DNA of 64,000 bases from Sphaerulina vaccinii (GCA_022570795.1 JAKUDP010000009.1:1736001-1800000), one strand, 5' to 3'. Positions 10,295 to 21,787 are shown, counted from the stretch's first letter. Program-made: numbers and translations. The notes: generated by a model from the letters alone, not told the origin.

Positions 10295-12247
10295 ATGTCG
10301 TCAAGTAAAGATGTCACCTGGCAGGCTACGGCAGCTGCCAGGATACTGGAGGCACGAAAAAAGAAGGGGCGTCTGGGCAGTAAGAAGAGCAGAGGAGGCT
10401 GTATTACCTGCAAAACGAGACGAATCAAGTGTGACGAGAAGGGTCCCGAGTGCGAACGATGCACGACCACGGGGCGCCATTGCGAAGGCTATTCAGCACT
10501 GCCTATCACCAAGGGTACCAATAGTCTAATCGGAAGACAACTCTCACAAGCCCTGGGTCTCTCGGACGATGAGAAGCGTACCTTTGACTACTTCCTGTCA
10601 TGGACGGCACCTCGATTAGCAGGAATGCTGGACAAGGACTTCTGGTGTGGCCAGGTCCTACAGCTTGCGCAACAGGAGCCACTCATCCTGGACTCACTGC
10701 TGGCTTTGTCGACGCTCTATGAGCACCCTCAATACATGAAAAGCTTTTTATCATCTGCACATGGTCCAAAGGAGACCTTTGGCAATGTGTATACTGTTCA
10801 CCCAGCAATCTCAAGGCCCAACATAGACGAGCATCATGCGAAAGCCTTGAAGCACTACAATCGGGCGATCCGCAGGTTTGATCAAAAGATGAGTGATGGA
10901 ACTGCTTCTCCTCTGCTAGCTCTCGTTAGCTGTGCTCTCTTTATCTGCGTTGAGATCATACGAGACAACGTCTTCGGCGGAGTCTCTCTCTTCATTACTG
11001 GTTGTTCATTGACCCGGCAGTTCTCAACGTGTCCCGACGGCATGTGTCACGAACTCTACAATGCGATCAGACACATGTTCGCTCGGTTGTCTGTTCTCGC
11101 CGCCTCGATCGGACATCCAGCAGAGCACGACATCGTCGAATGGAGTGGCAATTTACCTATCGATCCTGGTGGATTTGACACAGTCGCGGGTGCAAGGACG
11201 ATGCTCTTCCGCTTACTTGGAGAGACCCATGCTACGATGCGTCTGACTCGTGATCACCGGAAAGAAGCAGTCGCCGAGGGTAGTTCGAATGGAGTGCCAG
11301 CGTATGCCAACAATGCTCTTAGTGAAAGCGAGCTGCGCGATCTGCCGCCACCACCCCCTAGGCCTCATGAGCTGCCAAATGGAGGATACACAACGGCCTT
11401 GGGCAAATGGTCAGAAGACCTGTACGAAGTCGAGACTGACAGAGGCATCAACACCCCTTGGCATTCAGAGAAGCCCGGTGATGCGCAACATGAAGACCTC
11501 TATGAGCTTGCCTGGAACCATGGCGACATATCTGCGGAGCACAGAATGATCATGCAGTTGGGCGATCGCAAGCTGTTCAGTGAGCCGTCTCACATCCAGA
11601 GACGCCGATCTCGTCTGCACGAGCGGTGGGCGCGCTGGCACGAGTCTTTCCGCAGATTGTATCCGTATGATGCAGAGGAGGACGAAGCCGCAGCTACGCT
11701 CTTGATGCACTATCAGCTCGCGTTGATAATGATGCATGGGTTCGGCGACCAATCTCAGATGTCTTTCGACGAATGCACTTCCAACTTTGAAGAAATCCTC
11801 CGCCTTTCGGAGATCTATGTTCAGAAGCGATCTGGAGAAAACCCAACGTTCACATTCGAGGTCGGTACTGTTCCTCCTCTATACTGGCTTGCTACGAAAT
11901 GCCGTATACCGTCCTTGCGGCGCAGGGCATTGGAGCTTCTCCTGAAGGCTCCAGCTAAAGAGTGTATGTGGAGCTCCAAGTCTTGCGCCGAGGTTCTAGC
12001 GCGATTGATATCGGTCGAGGAAGAGGGACTCGGCCACCCTGTGCCATCTCTTGCTCCTCCAGGTCCTGGCGGGATTCATGCTCCAGTCATTGATGACTCT
12101 ATTCTTCCTCCAGCAAGCCAGCGCGTCCATAATCTCGGAATCCTGGTCAATAAACCTGCCGGCCGTTTCGACATTCGTGTTACTCGTTACAACGTTGATC
12201 CTGTGACTGGTGCGCGCGAAAGAGTGTTCAGCGATTACGCGATATGA
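10295..12247 (+). CDS. Zn(II)2Cys6 transcription factor
   Basis: Single-exon gene of 650 residues. The binuclear zinc cluster is at residues 36-63, with Cys36, 39, 46, 53, 56 and 63 in the spacing C-X2-C-X6-C-X6-C-X2-C-X6-C. A basic N-terminal stretch (ARKKKGRLGSKKSRG) and the usual TRRIKCD motif are present. The rest is a helical fungal-specific regulatory region, with a Pro-rich linker near residue 350 (PPPPPRP). The start is the first ATG in frame and leaves 35 residues before the first Cys. Target genes cannot be deduced: the neighbours do not form a biosynthetic cluster. Confidence 0.9.
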   Translation: MSSSKDVTWQATAAARILEARKKKGRLGSKKSRGGCITCKTRRIKCDEKGPECERCTTTGRHCEGYSALPITKGTNSLIGRQLSQALGLSDDEKRTFDYFLSWTAPRLAGMLDKDFWCGQVLQLAQQEPLILDSLLALSTLYEHPQYMKSFLSSAHGPKETFGNVYTVHPAISRPNIDEHHAKALKHYNRAIRRFDQKMSDGTASPLLALVSCALFICVEIIRDNVFGGVSLFITGCSLTRQFSTCPDGMCHELYNAIRHMFARLSVLAASIGHPAEHDIVEWSGNLPIDPGGFDTVAGARTMLFRLLGETHATMRLTRDHRKEAVAEGSSNGVPAYANNALSESELRDLPPPPPRPHELPNGGYTTALGKWSEDLYEVETDRGINTPWHSEKPGDAQHEDLYELAWNHGDISAEHRMIMQLGDRKLFSEPSHIQRRRSRLHERWARWHESFRRLYPYDAEEDEAAATLLMHYQLALIMMHGFGDQSQMSFDECTSNFEEILRLSEIYVQKRSGENPTFTFEVGTVPPLYWLATKCRIPSLRRRALELLLKAPAKECMWSSKSCAEVLARLISVEEEGLGHPVPSLAPPGPGGIHAPVIDDSILPPASQRVHNLGILVNKPAGRFDIRVTRYNVDPVTGARERVFSDYAI

Positions 12248-12336
12248 GTCGCCTTTATCGCTTCCTAGCAGCCCATCAGTACTCAGAACACTGGACTCGG
12301 CATTTGCGCCGACGCACCTCAGATTTTCTTCATGAC

Positions 12337-12660
12337 TCAATCAGAGGAGTATTCCGAGACCGCAACATTCCTCACTTGTGCCTACGAAGCACATTCTCAG
12401 TTGGAGTACGACAGTAGTAGAAATGATATACATACCAAATGATGTGGTTTGTACCCATTCATACCAGCCAGCTGTTCGGAGTTGCGCAGTCGAACTTCGC
12501 GCATGTAATTTGCTTGGTTGAAGTCGCTGCAAGGACCTTCGGTATCGCCATCAGGAACACGGCCAACGAAGTAGCGAGTTGTTGCATAGCCGATCAGGAC
12601 CGCGGCGCCGGCGGCTATGATGACAACAAGGACCACTACTTGCGAATTCATGTTGCCCAT
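12337..12660 (-). CDS. Small single-pass membrane protein, conserved fungal type
   Basis: Exons (minus) are 12660-12436 and 12381-12337, giving 89 residues. One hydrophobic helix lies near the N-terminus (VVVLVVIIAAGAAVLIGYA, about residues 8-26). A hydrophilic tail carries the phrase NYMREVRLRN, which I associate with a conserved uncharacterised Pezizomycotina family. The intron (12382-12435, 54 nt) has GTATGT...TAG ends. Without splicing the frame ends in a hydrophobic stretch that looks unnatural. The function is unknown; topology suggests an N-out or C-tail cytosolic membrane protein. Confidence 0.6.
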
Positions 12661-13223
12661 GATCGATGGCGGGTTGCTGGTTGCTGGTTATAGAGTGGTG
12701 CTTCCGGCCGTTGGTGAATGACTGTGCTGTCGAGCGAGCGTGGAGAGAGTGCTGAGCTTCGAAGCGATGGTGGAGCGAGTGTTGAACTTCAAAGCGATGG
12801 TATTCCTGAACGAGTGTCGAGTCAAATCCAGTATGTGGTCAGTCTCCAAAGAAGCGGATGCCTCTTGCTTTTTATCAAAGGGTATGTTGACAGTTGCACA
12901 AAAACCCGCCAGCGGATTCGGTTGAATGTCGGACAGTCATGTGGGGTCGGCGTGCGGAGGGATTCCCTCCTTCCTCGCATTATTCGCATGATATCGTATA
13001 GGTTCGGGCATCTATGCGAGATAGGAAAGCGAGCGGTACGAGTGGGTGGCATGTGGCATGCAGAGTGGTTGCAAGTGCAAAGCTGTGTTATAACATACAC
13101 TCTTGTACCTGGCTGTCTGCAACCTTCACCTGCATCTCAAACTTAAATTCATGCAGGGCTACTCATCGGTTTCGGCTGATATGACACCATGTGCTGATAC
13201 TTGTCACGCCGAACGCGACCTCC
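12661..13223. other. Intergenic with 30-bp tandem duplication
   Basis: No gene is seen. The region holds the promoter of the small membrane-protein gene and the 3' region of the carboxylesterase. Confidence 0.4.
12741..12800 (+). repeat. 30-bp tandem duplication
   Basis: Two adjacent 30-nt units (12741-12770, 12771-12800) differ at four positions. They lie about 80 bp upstream of the ATG of the small membrane-protein gene on the other strand. Confidence 0.8.
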
Positions 13224-15280
13224 TCACCCGCAAGCAACCAAGCCTGTGCAGTTGGTCCCCTTCCTCGCCAATGCCAGCTGGGTCAAGTACCGAATGCCCT
13301 CAGCTCGATAGAAGTCTGGCTCGGCATGTGAAGTGAAGTTCTGCTCGAAGATGAAGTTCTGTGGCTCTTCCAACGTGTAGGCTGGCCAATTCTGGGAGGC
13401 TACAGCGCCCTGCGTCAGCGTGGTTGAGCAGACTTGCACGGAGAAAGAGAAGACATACCTTCAGAATGTCCATTCGGATGTCCGAAGTTGACAAAGCTGA
13501 TCCACGCTCTAGTCATTTGCAGCGACAGCTTAACATACTTCTCGCGCTCCACGCCACCCATGGGATTCGGTCTTCCGTTCTGAGGGTAGCCAAGTCCATC
13601 TGTGTTATAAAACACCTGTGGCTCAGTCAGTTCGGAAATGCAGAGCGAGCCACGACGAGTCTCACAAAGGCTACTTCCACGAAATGTTGACTGCCTTCCG
13701 CGGACGAGAAACCATTGACCTGTACTCAATGTCAGCAGATTGCCATGGTGCGGATGAGACTACAGAGAAGAGGTGTCATCACTTGCCAGTGCATTGAAGC
13801 GATACGAGAACACCTTCACGCCTGCCTTCGCCCAGCTTTGCGCGACGAATCGGTGCCTGTGAGTAATGTGTTAGCAAGTATCTCTGACAGGGCGAGCCCT
13901 CTCAGCTAGGGTCTGACCACAGGCACGGCGCGTCGGTGAGTGCGAGCCTTGTGAGATCATTACTCACTTCCAGTGTGCGCGCATGTCTCCATTCAATGCA
14001 CTCGAGCGCTTGTACTGGAGGCCAGTTGCAGCATCGGGTTTGCCTTGAAGAGTAGTGGGAATGCCGATCTCTGGGATGTCCGGGTACAAGATCTCGAGGT
14101 CTTGCACAGTTGCAATATCGTACCCCATGGATGCGACATAAGCTGCGAAGTCGGCAGACGTATTCATTGGCATAGGAGTGGCATTACTGGTACCCTCGTC
14201 TGTATTGCATCCGACGAGGAGTGGGACACGAACGAACTCCCCATGATCGAGTTGCGCATTGAGATCGCCTCTGATAAGGTCGCCGTCTACGACTCCACCA
14301 AAAGGACCACTGATGGCAGTGGAGTTGATGACGCTGCTCAGCTGGCCAACTGGGACAGTACGCAGGCAGTCCAGAACACTCGCAGCTGATTGGCAGCCCA
14401 CGCCAGCTGAGATGTTCGCGACGATTGGGTCCCATGTGTGAACATCCGGAGATGGTGCTGCTGGGCCAGGAAAGCCAGATTCTGCGATTGCTTGCGCGAA
14501 GAGACCTTCGTTCCTACCACCATATGCCAACGTGTGCGTGCCTACAGCTCCAGCACCTGCGCTTTCGCCTTGGATTGTGACACGAGTCCTGTCCCCTCCG
14601 AAAGCTTCAATGTTCTCCTGGATCCAGCGAAGTGCTAATCGTTGGTCTTTGAAGCCAAGCATTGCGGTGCCACTCTTCAACACTTCAGATTCGAAGATAA
14701 AGCCCCAGACAGAGAGCCTGTAGTTGATGGAAACTGCAATGATGGGCATGCCATCTGCAGCGGCTTGTTGAACGATGAAGGACTGGTTATAGCGAAGATC
14801 TGCTGATCCTCCCATGAAGCCTCCACCACCATGAATCCAGACCTGTGATCGTTAGAAGCCATTGTAATAGTGACAATAGACTATACGCACTAGTACAGGC
14901 AGTTTCTTGCTTCCAGGACTGTTCCGAGAACGAACCACATTGAGCGTGAGGCAGTCTTCGCTGATGTAGTTGCCTTGACTCCAGGTATCTCGACCGTAGC
15001 CAATGCACTCGTAGCCATACTCTGTTGCGTTCTTGCTGCCAGTCCAGGATGGGTTCAGTGGCTGGGGCCGACGAAAGCGAAGATCGCCAACTGGAGCTTG
15101 TGCGAATGGCATGCCCAAGAAGTAATCCGTGTTGTATGTTGGGTTATAAGACCCATAATACGTGCCGTTCTTGATGGTAATAAAGAGCGCGGCATCGTCT
15201 CGAGCTTCGATTGCTGGAGAGGAAGATGCTTTAATGATTGAGCAGAGCGACAGACCAGCGAGTGCTGCATGGAACCTCAT
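13224..15280 (-). CDS. Secreted type-B carboxylesterase/lipase
   Basis: Six exons (minus): 15280-14891, 14842-13968, 13856-13787, 13719-13666, 13615-13459 and 13399-13224, giving 573 residues. An N-terminal signal peptide (MRFHAALAGLSLCSIIKASS) supports the start at 15280. The oxyanion loop HGGGF (134-138), the nucleophile elbow GESAG (Ser223), an acidic DEGT segment and a late His (SQHFVEV) fit the alpha/beta-hydrolase carboxylesterase fold. Cys pairs and N-glycosylation sites agree with secretion. Intron 2 (13857-13967) is an introner-like element. Intron 3 (13720-13786) starts with GCAAGT, a GC-AG intron. The substrate is unknown. Confidence 0.88.
13857..13967 (-). repeat. Introner-like intron A (carboxylesterase intron 2)
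   Basis: This 111-nt GT-AG intron contains a 3' core, CAGAGATACTTGCTAA, that is shared with three other introns in the window. A small hairpin (AGGGCTCGCCCT) precedes the core. The core ends in the branch-site motif TTGCTAAC. Confidence 0.8.
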
Positions 15281-15979
15281 CTCGTCTGAGTTCGTTCCAA
15301 GCTCAGAGAGTGTAGAGCAAGTATCTCTTGAACTGTTGAGGTGTCTCGAGAGCGAGTGTCTTCGAGCCCGTCGTTGCAGTGGACTCAAGAACAGTGGGAG
15401 ATTCGGACTGGGAATGCTTTAGAATGTCCAAACCTTGTGTTGGAAGGCACGCTGTTCTTACCTCACGACAAAGTAGGCAGTCATCGGCCTGCCCTGCATC
15501 ACATTTTGCCCTTCATCTGCCTTTCCAAGAACCACCACTTACGAAGCGCAATGCTGCACCTCCATCTCACACCTTTGCGGGGTGTGTAGTACAATTGCCA
15601 GCCAAGGCAAGATGAGAAGTCTTGGCTGCTGCCGCTTTTCCTCGCTGCTGACTGCAGGCACATTCTCGCTACAAAAGAGTTGGCCTGATGTTGACTTTAG
15701 AAGTTGCTGATGTGGGAATAATAAATTCGTATCATCGTTATCTAGGTGTGCATCTGCACGAGTCACTTTTGTCGGCGTCATGTCTCGTAAGGCTCAACGA
15801 ACCCACCAGCCGTCGATCTCGTTTCTTATGCCGCTGTCATTGGAGTCCTCTTCGCCGGTAGCACAGTAGGTGGAGCTGGTCTGCTCGTAGTCCTAGGCAG
15901 CTCTGGCACAGCAGAGGTTGGCACGCATCCACATGCCGAGCTTACTTGTGCAACAACGTTCTCTCCTGCGCAACCAGCC
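15281..15979. other. Intergenic between two secreted-protein genes
   Basis: It carries the promoter and leader of the carboxylesterase. Bases 15316-15327 are another copy of the 12-nt heart of the introner core on the minus strand, here outside any intron I can define. A Cys-rich minus-strand frame at 15826-16101 may be the displaced C-terminus of the next gene. Confidence 0.4.
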
Positions 15980-17730
15980 CTAGCATAGTCTGGAATCAGA
16001 CTCTCTTGATCTCTGTCTTTGCAGCCACGTGTGACAGAAGTCCTGGGACTGCTCGAGACGTCCTTCGATGCTGCTAGCACGAAGCGAGGTGAGACAAGCA
16101 TTAGACTCGCAGACCTTTGGCTTTTGGCATTCCTTGCTGGTCATCTTCACGACAAATGAACCTCTCTCGATCGTGTGCACGAAGATGAAGCCAGACTTGA
16201 ACTTCGCATAGGAGTGCCAAGAGCCTAGGAAGGCCACGGTACCACCTCCTTCAAGCTCATCGTCTTCTGGATGAATGTCAAACCAGCCTGCTTCACAGAT
16301 GCTTCCTCCTGACGGATCCTTGGTGACGGAGCTGATATCCCAGACGTTCAAGCCATTGCCATAGTTGGACTGGTAGAGATAGTCGCTCACGATGTACTGA
16401 TTGTGATCAATGGACCTTTTTCGACCTGCGAAGTTACCACTGTAGAATGGGTTCTCCAGATCTCGAATGTCGAAGATATGTGTTGTAGGCAGGCCTTGGG
16501 TCATTGGTCCGACATCAGCATCACGCTCATCGAACTCGTCATCGAGGAAGAGGTACTCTTGCCAAGTGTGGTTGTTGACGACACCTTGATGAACATACTC
16601 GGCTCCTGGGAATGTCGTCCTTGAGATGATGTTGGTAACATTGCCAGTCTTGTCAGTAACATCGTAGATTGTGACAGTATCCTCGTTGTATCCATAGCAG
16701 ATATCTCGTCCGTAGTAGCGCGTGTCTGGACCTCGATAGACCACACATTCCGCATCATGAACGTAGCCATCACCAGCAGCACAACCAGGAGATGTCACAT
16801 TGTTCGGATCACTCAGGTCCAGGAAGATCAAGCCACCTCTGCATGGAAGGTCAGGTCCTCGCACACGAATGGTCTCGTTGCCACCAACAGAGCCACATGC
16901 GATAGCGTAGTTGAGCTCTTCATTCACGACAATGTTGTGCGTTCGGCCTAGTGGCAGTCATCCCAGTGAGAAGAAAGGTCGTCCTGGGTGAAGTTTTTTG
17001 GGTTTGCAGGATCCAGCGTGAGCGTCTTCTTCATGTCGAAGATCTGAACACCATGCTTGATGGCCTCTGAGCCAACGATCATGTAGTCACCGACAATTCG
17101 GATCTCTCTCCAGTTGCTGCCGATAGCGTCGTATTGTGGCAATCTTCCAAGATAGACAATCTTCCCTTCGCAACTGATCTCGGCAAACGCGGTGCCATCG
17201 TCTGTGGACAAGTTAGTCTCCCGTCAAACCGTACTCGTGCATTGACATACATTGCCCAATAGCCACGATCTCTCTGCCGTCTTTCGATGTCCAGCCCCAC
17301 ATACTGGAGCCACGACCGACACTGCCCAGCGCAGAATGTGGCAAGAAATGGTACAGATCGATGTTGTTGCATGAGAACGTGTTGTTGACATCTAGAATGT
17401 CAGCAGTCGCACTATGATCTATCCCGCCATGAACATACCACCCGGGATAGCGGCAGCAAAGCCATCTATGCATTTGGTGTAGCCAAGCTCCGGCCATTGC
17501 GAGCTGTTCATCTGGCCTGCTTGCATCTCAGCATCCCATTGTGCCTGTGAAGGTGTCAGTTAGTTTGTAGCTATCTCCGATAATCGTCATGTTCGTACCA
17601 TCTTGATGCCCATGATATGAGCGTGTACTTCGCTCGAAGCATACTGCTCAGAACTGTAGCTGGCTGCACTGCTATGTCCAACCAAGACAGTGCAGAGAGC
17701 TGCCACTGTGTGCAGGTTTCTGTAAATCAT
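15980..17730 (-). pseudogene. Secreted choice-of-anchor-B family protein with one-base deletion
   Basis: Exons (minus) are 17730-17599, 17544-17439, 17391-17251 and 17201 onward. The product begins with a signal peptide (MIYRNLHTVAALCTVLVGHS) and contains the beta-propeller-like repeats of the choice-of-anchor-B family, for example SVGRGSSMWGW, EIRIVGDYMIVGSEA, GRTHNIVVNEELNYA and DHNQYIVSDYLYQSNY. All splice sites are good. Near 16955-16957, however, the frame slips by one base and hits TAG: a Leu codon expected just before the GRTHNI block has only two bases. The second frame then runs open to 15980. Either this is a real frameshift or a sequence error. A second shift near 16020 is possible, because a Cys-rich tail typical of the family lies in the other frame. 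Function: cell-surface or secreted, unknown. Confidence 0.65.
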
Positions 17731-19690
17731 AATGCCGGACTTCTTCCCTAAGGTCTGCGAACACAACAAAGACAAGAGAGTAATAGGAAGCACAGCCTGA
17801 AGCCACGAAGAGAGAACGCATCATAAATACCTGACTTCGCCTCTTCCAGCAGTCCTCCGTCACTGCATGCGCGATGGATTTGCAAAGTGCGTAGTCTCCT
17901 TGGGAGTTGTTACCCAAGACCTACACATCTCTTGAGCCTCGTCTTGACCGATAAGAGTACGCGAGAAGTCGTTCGTACTTCGAGATCGGCTCATGGTCTG
18001 CCATGCGTGCCACGTGAGGAAGGCTCTTGGCCCATCCACCTCTGTGCAGATGCTAACCAGTTCGAGAAGGTCGCGACATCACGCTAGTGATACGTGCCCA
18101 GAGCCAAGAATGATGTATGTGTGGTATCGGTATGCGGGTGTCCGAGGGTTAGAAGCAGCTGTCGGTGTGACAGTGGTTGATTAGCAAGCTGTACATTCGT
18201 CCGGAGTGGAAGCAGAAGCTCTTAGCATGTTCCGCAGAGGCATTTCTGAGAATCGATACTGGCAGCATACCATTGATCTGTGGGGCTATGCTGACCTGAC
18301 CGCCTTGCCGTCCATTTGAGTGTATTAGTTCGCCATCCACCACGAGTCTTCGCAAGAGCTTGTGCCAGGAACTGCTCGGGAGTTCGATGCTTTGCCATGA
18401 GCGGAAGCTCGAAGTGAGCTCAGTTCTATCAGTCCAGTATGGCATCGCACGTCGCAAGTGAGTGAAGACGTATGCCTTCCATCTTGCAAGCCAGAGGAGA
18501 CAGTTCCACAATCGCTTTGATAGTGTGATGCATCTTCCATACTTCGTAGTCTGTTTGTTCGTCTGCCCCCAGTCGTGGTCTCATAGACTCATCGTATGCC
18601 ATAAGCATTTCGCTGTGTGCGAATATCTGCATAGGAGTCCCTCACTTGCTCTTGCTGAAACGACGCATCACGACGACTGTGAATGATCATGACTTCCTCA
18701 GAAGCGGCCCTTCCTGCAAAAGAAGTGAGCCTTGTTACAAGGGTAGTTCTTGCCTGACGGGATGGCCCACTAGCGCAAAATCCAGCTCAAAGCAATTCCT
18801 CTCTTGCGTTTCCAACGAAGTCCCTTTCTCTGACATACTTAGTTGGTCTCCCCATTTCTACCCTCACATTTTGACAATATGCTAACATCTTCACAGCCTT
18901 CTTGGGGTTTCTGGCGCTCACGAATGCTAGAACCATTCAGACGTGGCTGCATTGCACATCGCGGACCACAACTGAATCCTGTCTCCTTCGGGGGCCAGGT
19001 CGGGGGAATTTTTGCTGGCCACACTTCGTCCTCGACGAACACTCTTTCATCACGTCGCTGGCCTTTACTGGCTGGCGCTTGGAGAAGGATCCATCACCAA
19101 CTTCGCCGCCGACGCCACGAATCGCCATCAACGCTCACACCCCACCAACGCCAGCGCGATCACTGGTCCTCACGGAATCACACCACCTCTCTACTCGTTG
19201 AGACATCTTCAGGACTACCGCGAACGACTATTGGGTTTAGGAAAAGACTGGGGCGCGATTGACAGGAATGAACGCGCACGAAGCAAGAGCTGGAGAAGCA
19301 GAATACATCGAGGTAATCGCATAGCGACGAGTGCAGGTCTGACACAGAGCATCAACCACGTCAGGGCGCGGCGCGGAGTCTCGAGGCGCTGTGGTTGCCA
19401 TTTCTATTATTACTTCGCGAGAGAGCTCAGTTAGTATCGCGTCTCGAGCTGTCGAATGGCGGTATACCATCTGCAGGATGCCGCCAGAGAAGTATAGCGG
19501 CACCGAGGCCGGACGCGTTGCAACTCAAGCTGTGCCGCACTCGAGCACCGCGATTCCACTCCCGTCATGCTTGCAGCCACTCGCGTTCGCATGTCTTGAC
19601 CGACCATGTATGGCGCTGTTGACACTTCGCAGATGAACAACACAGTTACACAAGCTGAGAACTTCAAATGGAGGTGGGCTGGTACAACTG
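17731..19690. other. Long intergenic stretch
   Basis: Nearly 2 kb with no gene I can support. On the minus strand, 18632-18430 reads as a plausible hydrophilic peptide (for example YEVWKMHHTIKAIVELSP), but it has no start context, splice structure or family match, so I leave it uncalled. Confidence 0.3.
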
Positions 19691-21106
19691 ATGAGTAGCA
19701 ATAGCATATGGTTCGTGCCGTGGGATCCAGCAAGTCTCTCGAAAGATGCCCAACGAACGCGCGACTCAAGGACTACCGGGTCACAATCAGCTGCAGTGAC
19801 TCTCGTAAGCTCGAATTCGAGATCCCAGAAGAGCAGAGCTGCTCGCCGCTCTAAAGAGCAGCTTGCAGCAGATCGCGAAGCCTTCATCAAGGCTGTAACG
19901 ACAACAACTCCTCGCCAGAACTTATGGATCTCCTGGCTAAGAAGCGCCTCCATCGAACGTCTGAAGTTCCAGGCGACGTTCATCGAGCTCTTCTTCGATC
20001 GGCAAGGCTCAAGATTCCCTGGCTTCGAATACATCCTACAGTCTGCAGACCGAAGTCCAACGCTGCTCAACGCATTAGACGCGCTGTGTCTTATCCACGT
20101 GGGATCTACTCATCGAGACGAACGACTTCTGGCGGCCGCGCGTATGACTTACGGCGCATCTATTGCCAGAGTTCGACGTGACATACTGGCATCCAAAGGC
20201 GATGCTTCTCTCCTGGTTGCAGCAGTCTACCTGCTGACGATATGCGAGTTCTTCTCGGCACTAGCGGAGCCCAACGAAGGCTGGAGACGACATGTTCGCG
20301 GCGTCATGAGTCTTTTGGGCTCTCTCGATCTTGCGGCACTCGACCCAAACATACGCATACTTGTCGGGACGTTTCTACGTGGCCCTGCTGTCTGGGACGG
20401 TATGTGCGAGCGAAAGAGCCTGCCTGCCTTGGAGAACATTCAGAGTGCTTTAGATTACGGGCATACTTTTAGCTCGTCGACGGACTTTATCAAGTTAGCT
20501 GTGCGAGTACCGAGCGTCATCGAAAAGATCGACCTAGTGTGCCACTCTGAACCGCCTCCTACTCTGGGCACTCTGCTTGAAAGCTGCCACGATATATCGA
20601 CGTTGAGTGCTAAGCTTCGGTCATGGATGGCAACCTGGTTGGGCACTCTTGATGAGAAGCCTTTCCAGATACTGCCGATATCAATGCTTACGGCTGATCA
20701 GACAGCCAGGTCCAACCAGAATTTGGCTTTCCCTATGGCATACTGCTTCTCAAGTCCGCTATTGGCACCAAAGCACAGGTCTTACTGGACATGTATGCTT
20801 TCACTGTGCCAGGCGCATCTGGATATCTTTGAGGCTTGTCCAGATCATAGTATGGAACTTCAGTCATACGAGAACGAGATGTTGCGAGTGATCGAAGTGG
20901 CTACAGAATATGCAGACAACATCTGCATGACTGTGGCATTCGACACGCAACCGGAGAATGGCTATGTTGCACTCTTCTCAGCAATGGTGCCGCTTGAAAT
21001 GACAGCTGCGTGGTACAAAAGACAGGGCGATGTGGTGAAGCTGGCATGGTGCAGACAAGCTATGAGGATCTTCAAGGCTGCGGGACTGCAGACCAGAAGG
21101 CTATGA
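19691..21106 (+). CDS. Fungal transcription-factor-like protein without zinc cluster
   Basis: Single-exon gene of 471 residues. After an N-terminal segment (MSSNSIWFVPWDP, then a Ser/Arg-rich stretch to about residue 60), the protein is helical and resembles the regulatory half of fungal Zn2Cys6 factors, for example EGWRRHVRGVMSLLGSL and the C-terminal WCRQAMRIFKAAGLQTRR. There is no C-X2-C-X6-C cluster in it or in any frame of the 800 bp upstream. A family of such zinc-less, regulator-like proteins is common in Pezizomycotina. It may act as a co-regulator or may not bind DNA at all. Confidence 0.7.
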   Translation: MSSNSIWFVPWDPASLSKDAQRTRDSRTTGSQSAAVTLVSSNSRSQKSRAARRSKEQLAADREAFIKAVTTTTPRQNLWISWLRSASIERLKFQATFIELFFDRQGSRFPGFEYILQSADRSPTLLNALDALCLIHVGSTHRDERLLAAARMTYGASIARVRRDILASKGDASLLVAAVYLLTICEFFSALAEPNEGWRRHVRGVMSLLGSLDLAALDPNIRILVGTFLRGPAVWDGMCERKSLPALENIQSALDYGHTFSSSTDFIKLAVRVPSVIEKIDLVCHSEPPPTLGTLLESCHDISTLSAKLRSWMATWLGTLDEKPFQILPISMLTADQTARSNQNLAFPMAYCFSSPLLAPKHRSYWTCMLSLCQAHLDIFEACPDHSMELQSYENEMLRVIEVATEYADNICMTVAFDTQPENGYVALFSAMVPLEMTAAWYKRQGDVVKLAWCRQAMRIFKAAGLQTRRL

Positions 21107-21787
21107 TGTTAGGTCAGAAGCTCCGACGGTGCCCCAGCAACAATATAACCATTCTCACGGATCTTTGCAATCACTGCGGCTTCGCAAGCGGCCCCCTCCT
21201 CCTCACAGGGATCGTCCGTGATTCAGAGACAGCCTATGAAAAGAGGCGCTTGCAAAGCGAAAGTGATTGCAAATGTGGGTGCACATGGTTAGATCGCCCG
21301 TCACTGCGCAGGGTTTCGTTGCCAAGTTTCAAGACATACGGTGACCTGCCTCGTATTGCCAATGATACAACAAGTGTCTTTAAGTTTCCACGAGCGTGCT
21401 TGGCCATGCAGCGAATGTGAGGACCACATAGCACTTACGAAGACGCTGGGCATGATGAGCCTTATAAAGAGTGCAGGAAAGAGATCATTTGCAATTCACA
21501 CTATTGCTTTCACCACCTCGTTCGTTCCAGCTTCCCCTCGACCTTCCCCGCAAGACCAGTACGTCTTCATATACATGATGAAGACTCCCGCCTCCATCGC
21601 AGCTCTTGTGACCTTGGGCTGCGCCCAAACGCTCAACATTCCTACTCGCAATGGCAACATCCAGGTGGACCAGAACGGCCCAATTGTCATCACTGGAAGT
21701 GAAGTCAAAGAAGATTTCTGGATATCATATACTGCACACACATATATCGCCAAAGTTAACCTCCTTCCTCGTATTCATACAGCTCGA
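21107..21787. other. Intergenic with MITE copy 1
   Basis: Apart from the TIR element at 21148-21289 this stretch holds the converging 3' ends of the regulator-like gene and the aldehyde dehydrogenase. No gene is seen. Confidence 0.4.
21148..21289 (+). mobile_element. MITE, 142 bp, copy 1
   Basis: The ends are inverted repeats: ACCATTCTCACGG at the left, and the complement of GTGCACATGGT at the right. Over the outer 41 bases the arms match at 31 positions, including TTTGCAATCACT. The element is flanked by TA on both sides (21146-21147 and 21290-21291), as expected for a Tc1/mariner-type target duplication. A second copy of exactly the same length lies at 33318-33459. There is no coding capacity; mobilisation would need a transposase elsewhere. 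Confidence 0.8.

Noticed and set aside
18149..18632. Minus-strand coding fragments
   Set aside because: Some phrases look like protein, but two frames would need joining with no clear splice sites and no family match.
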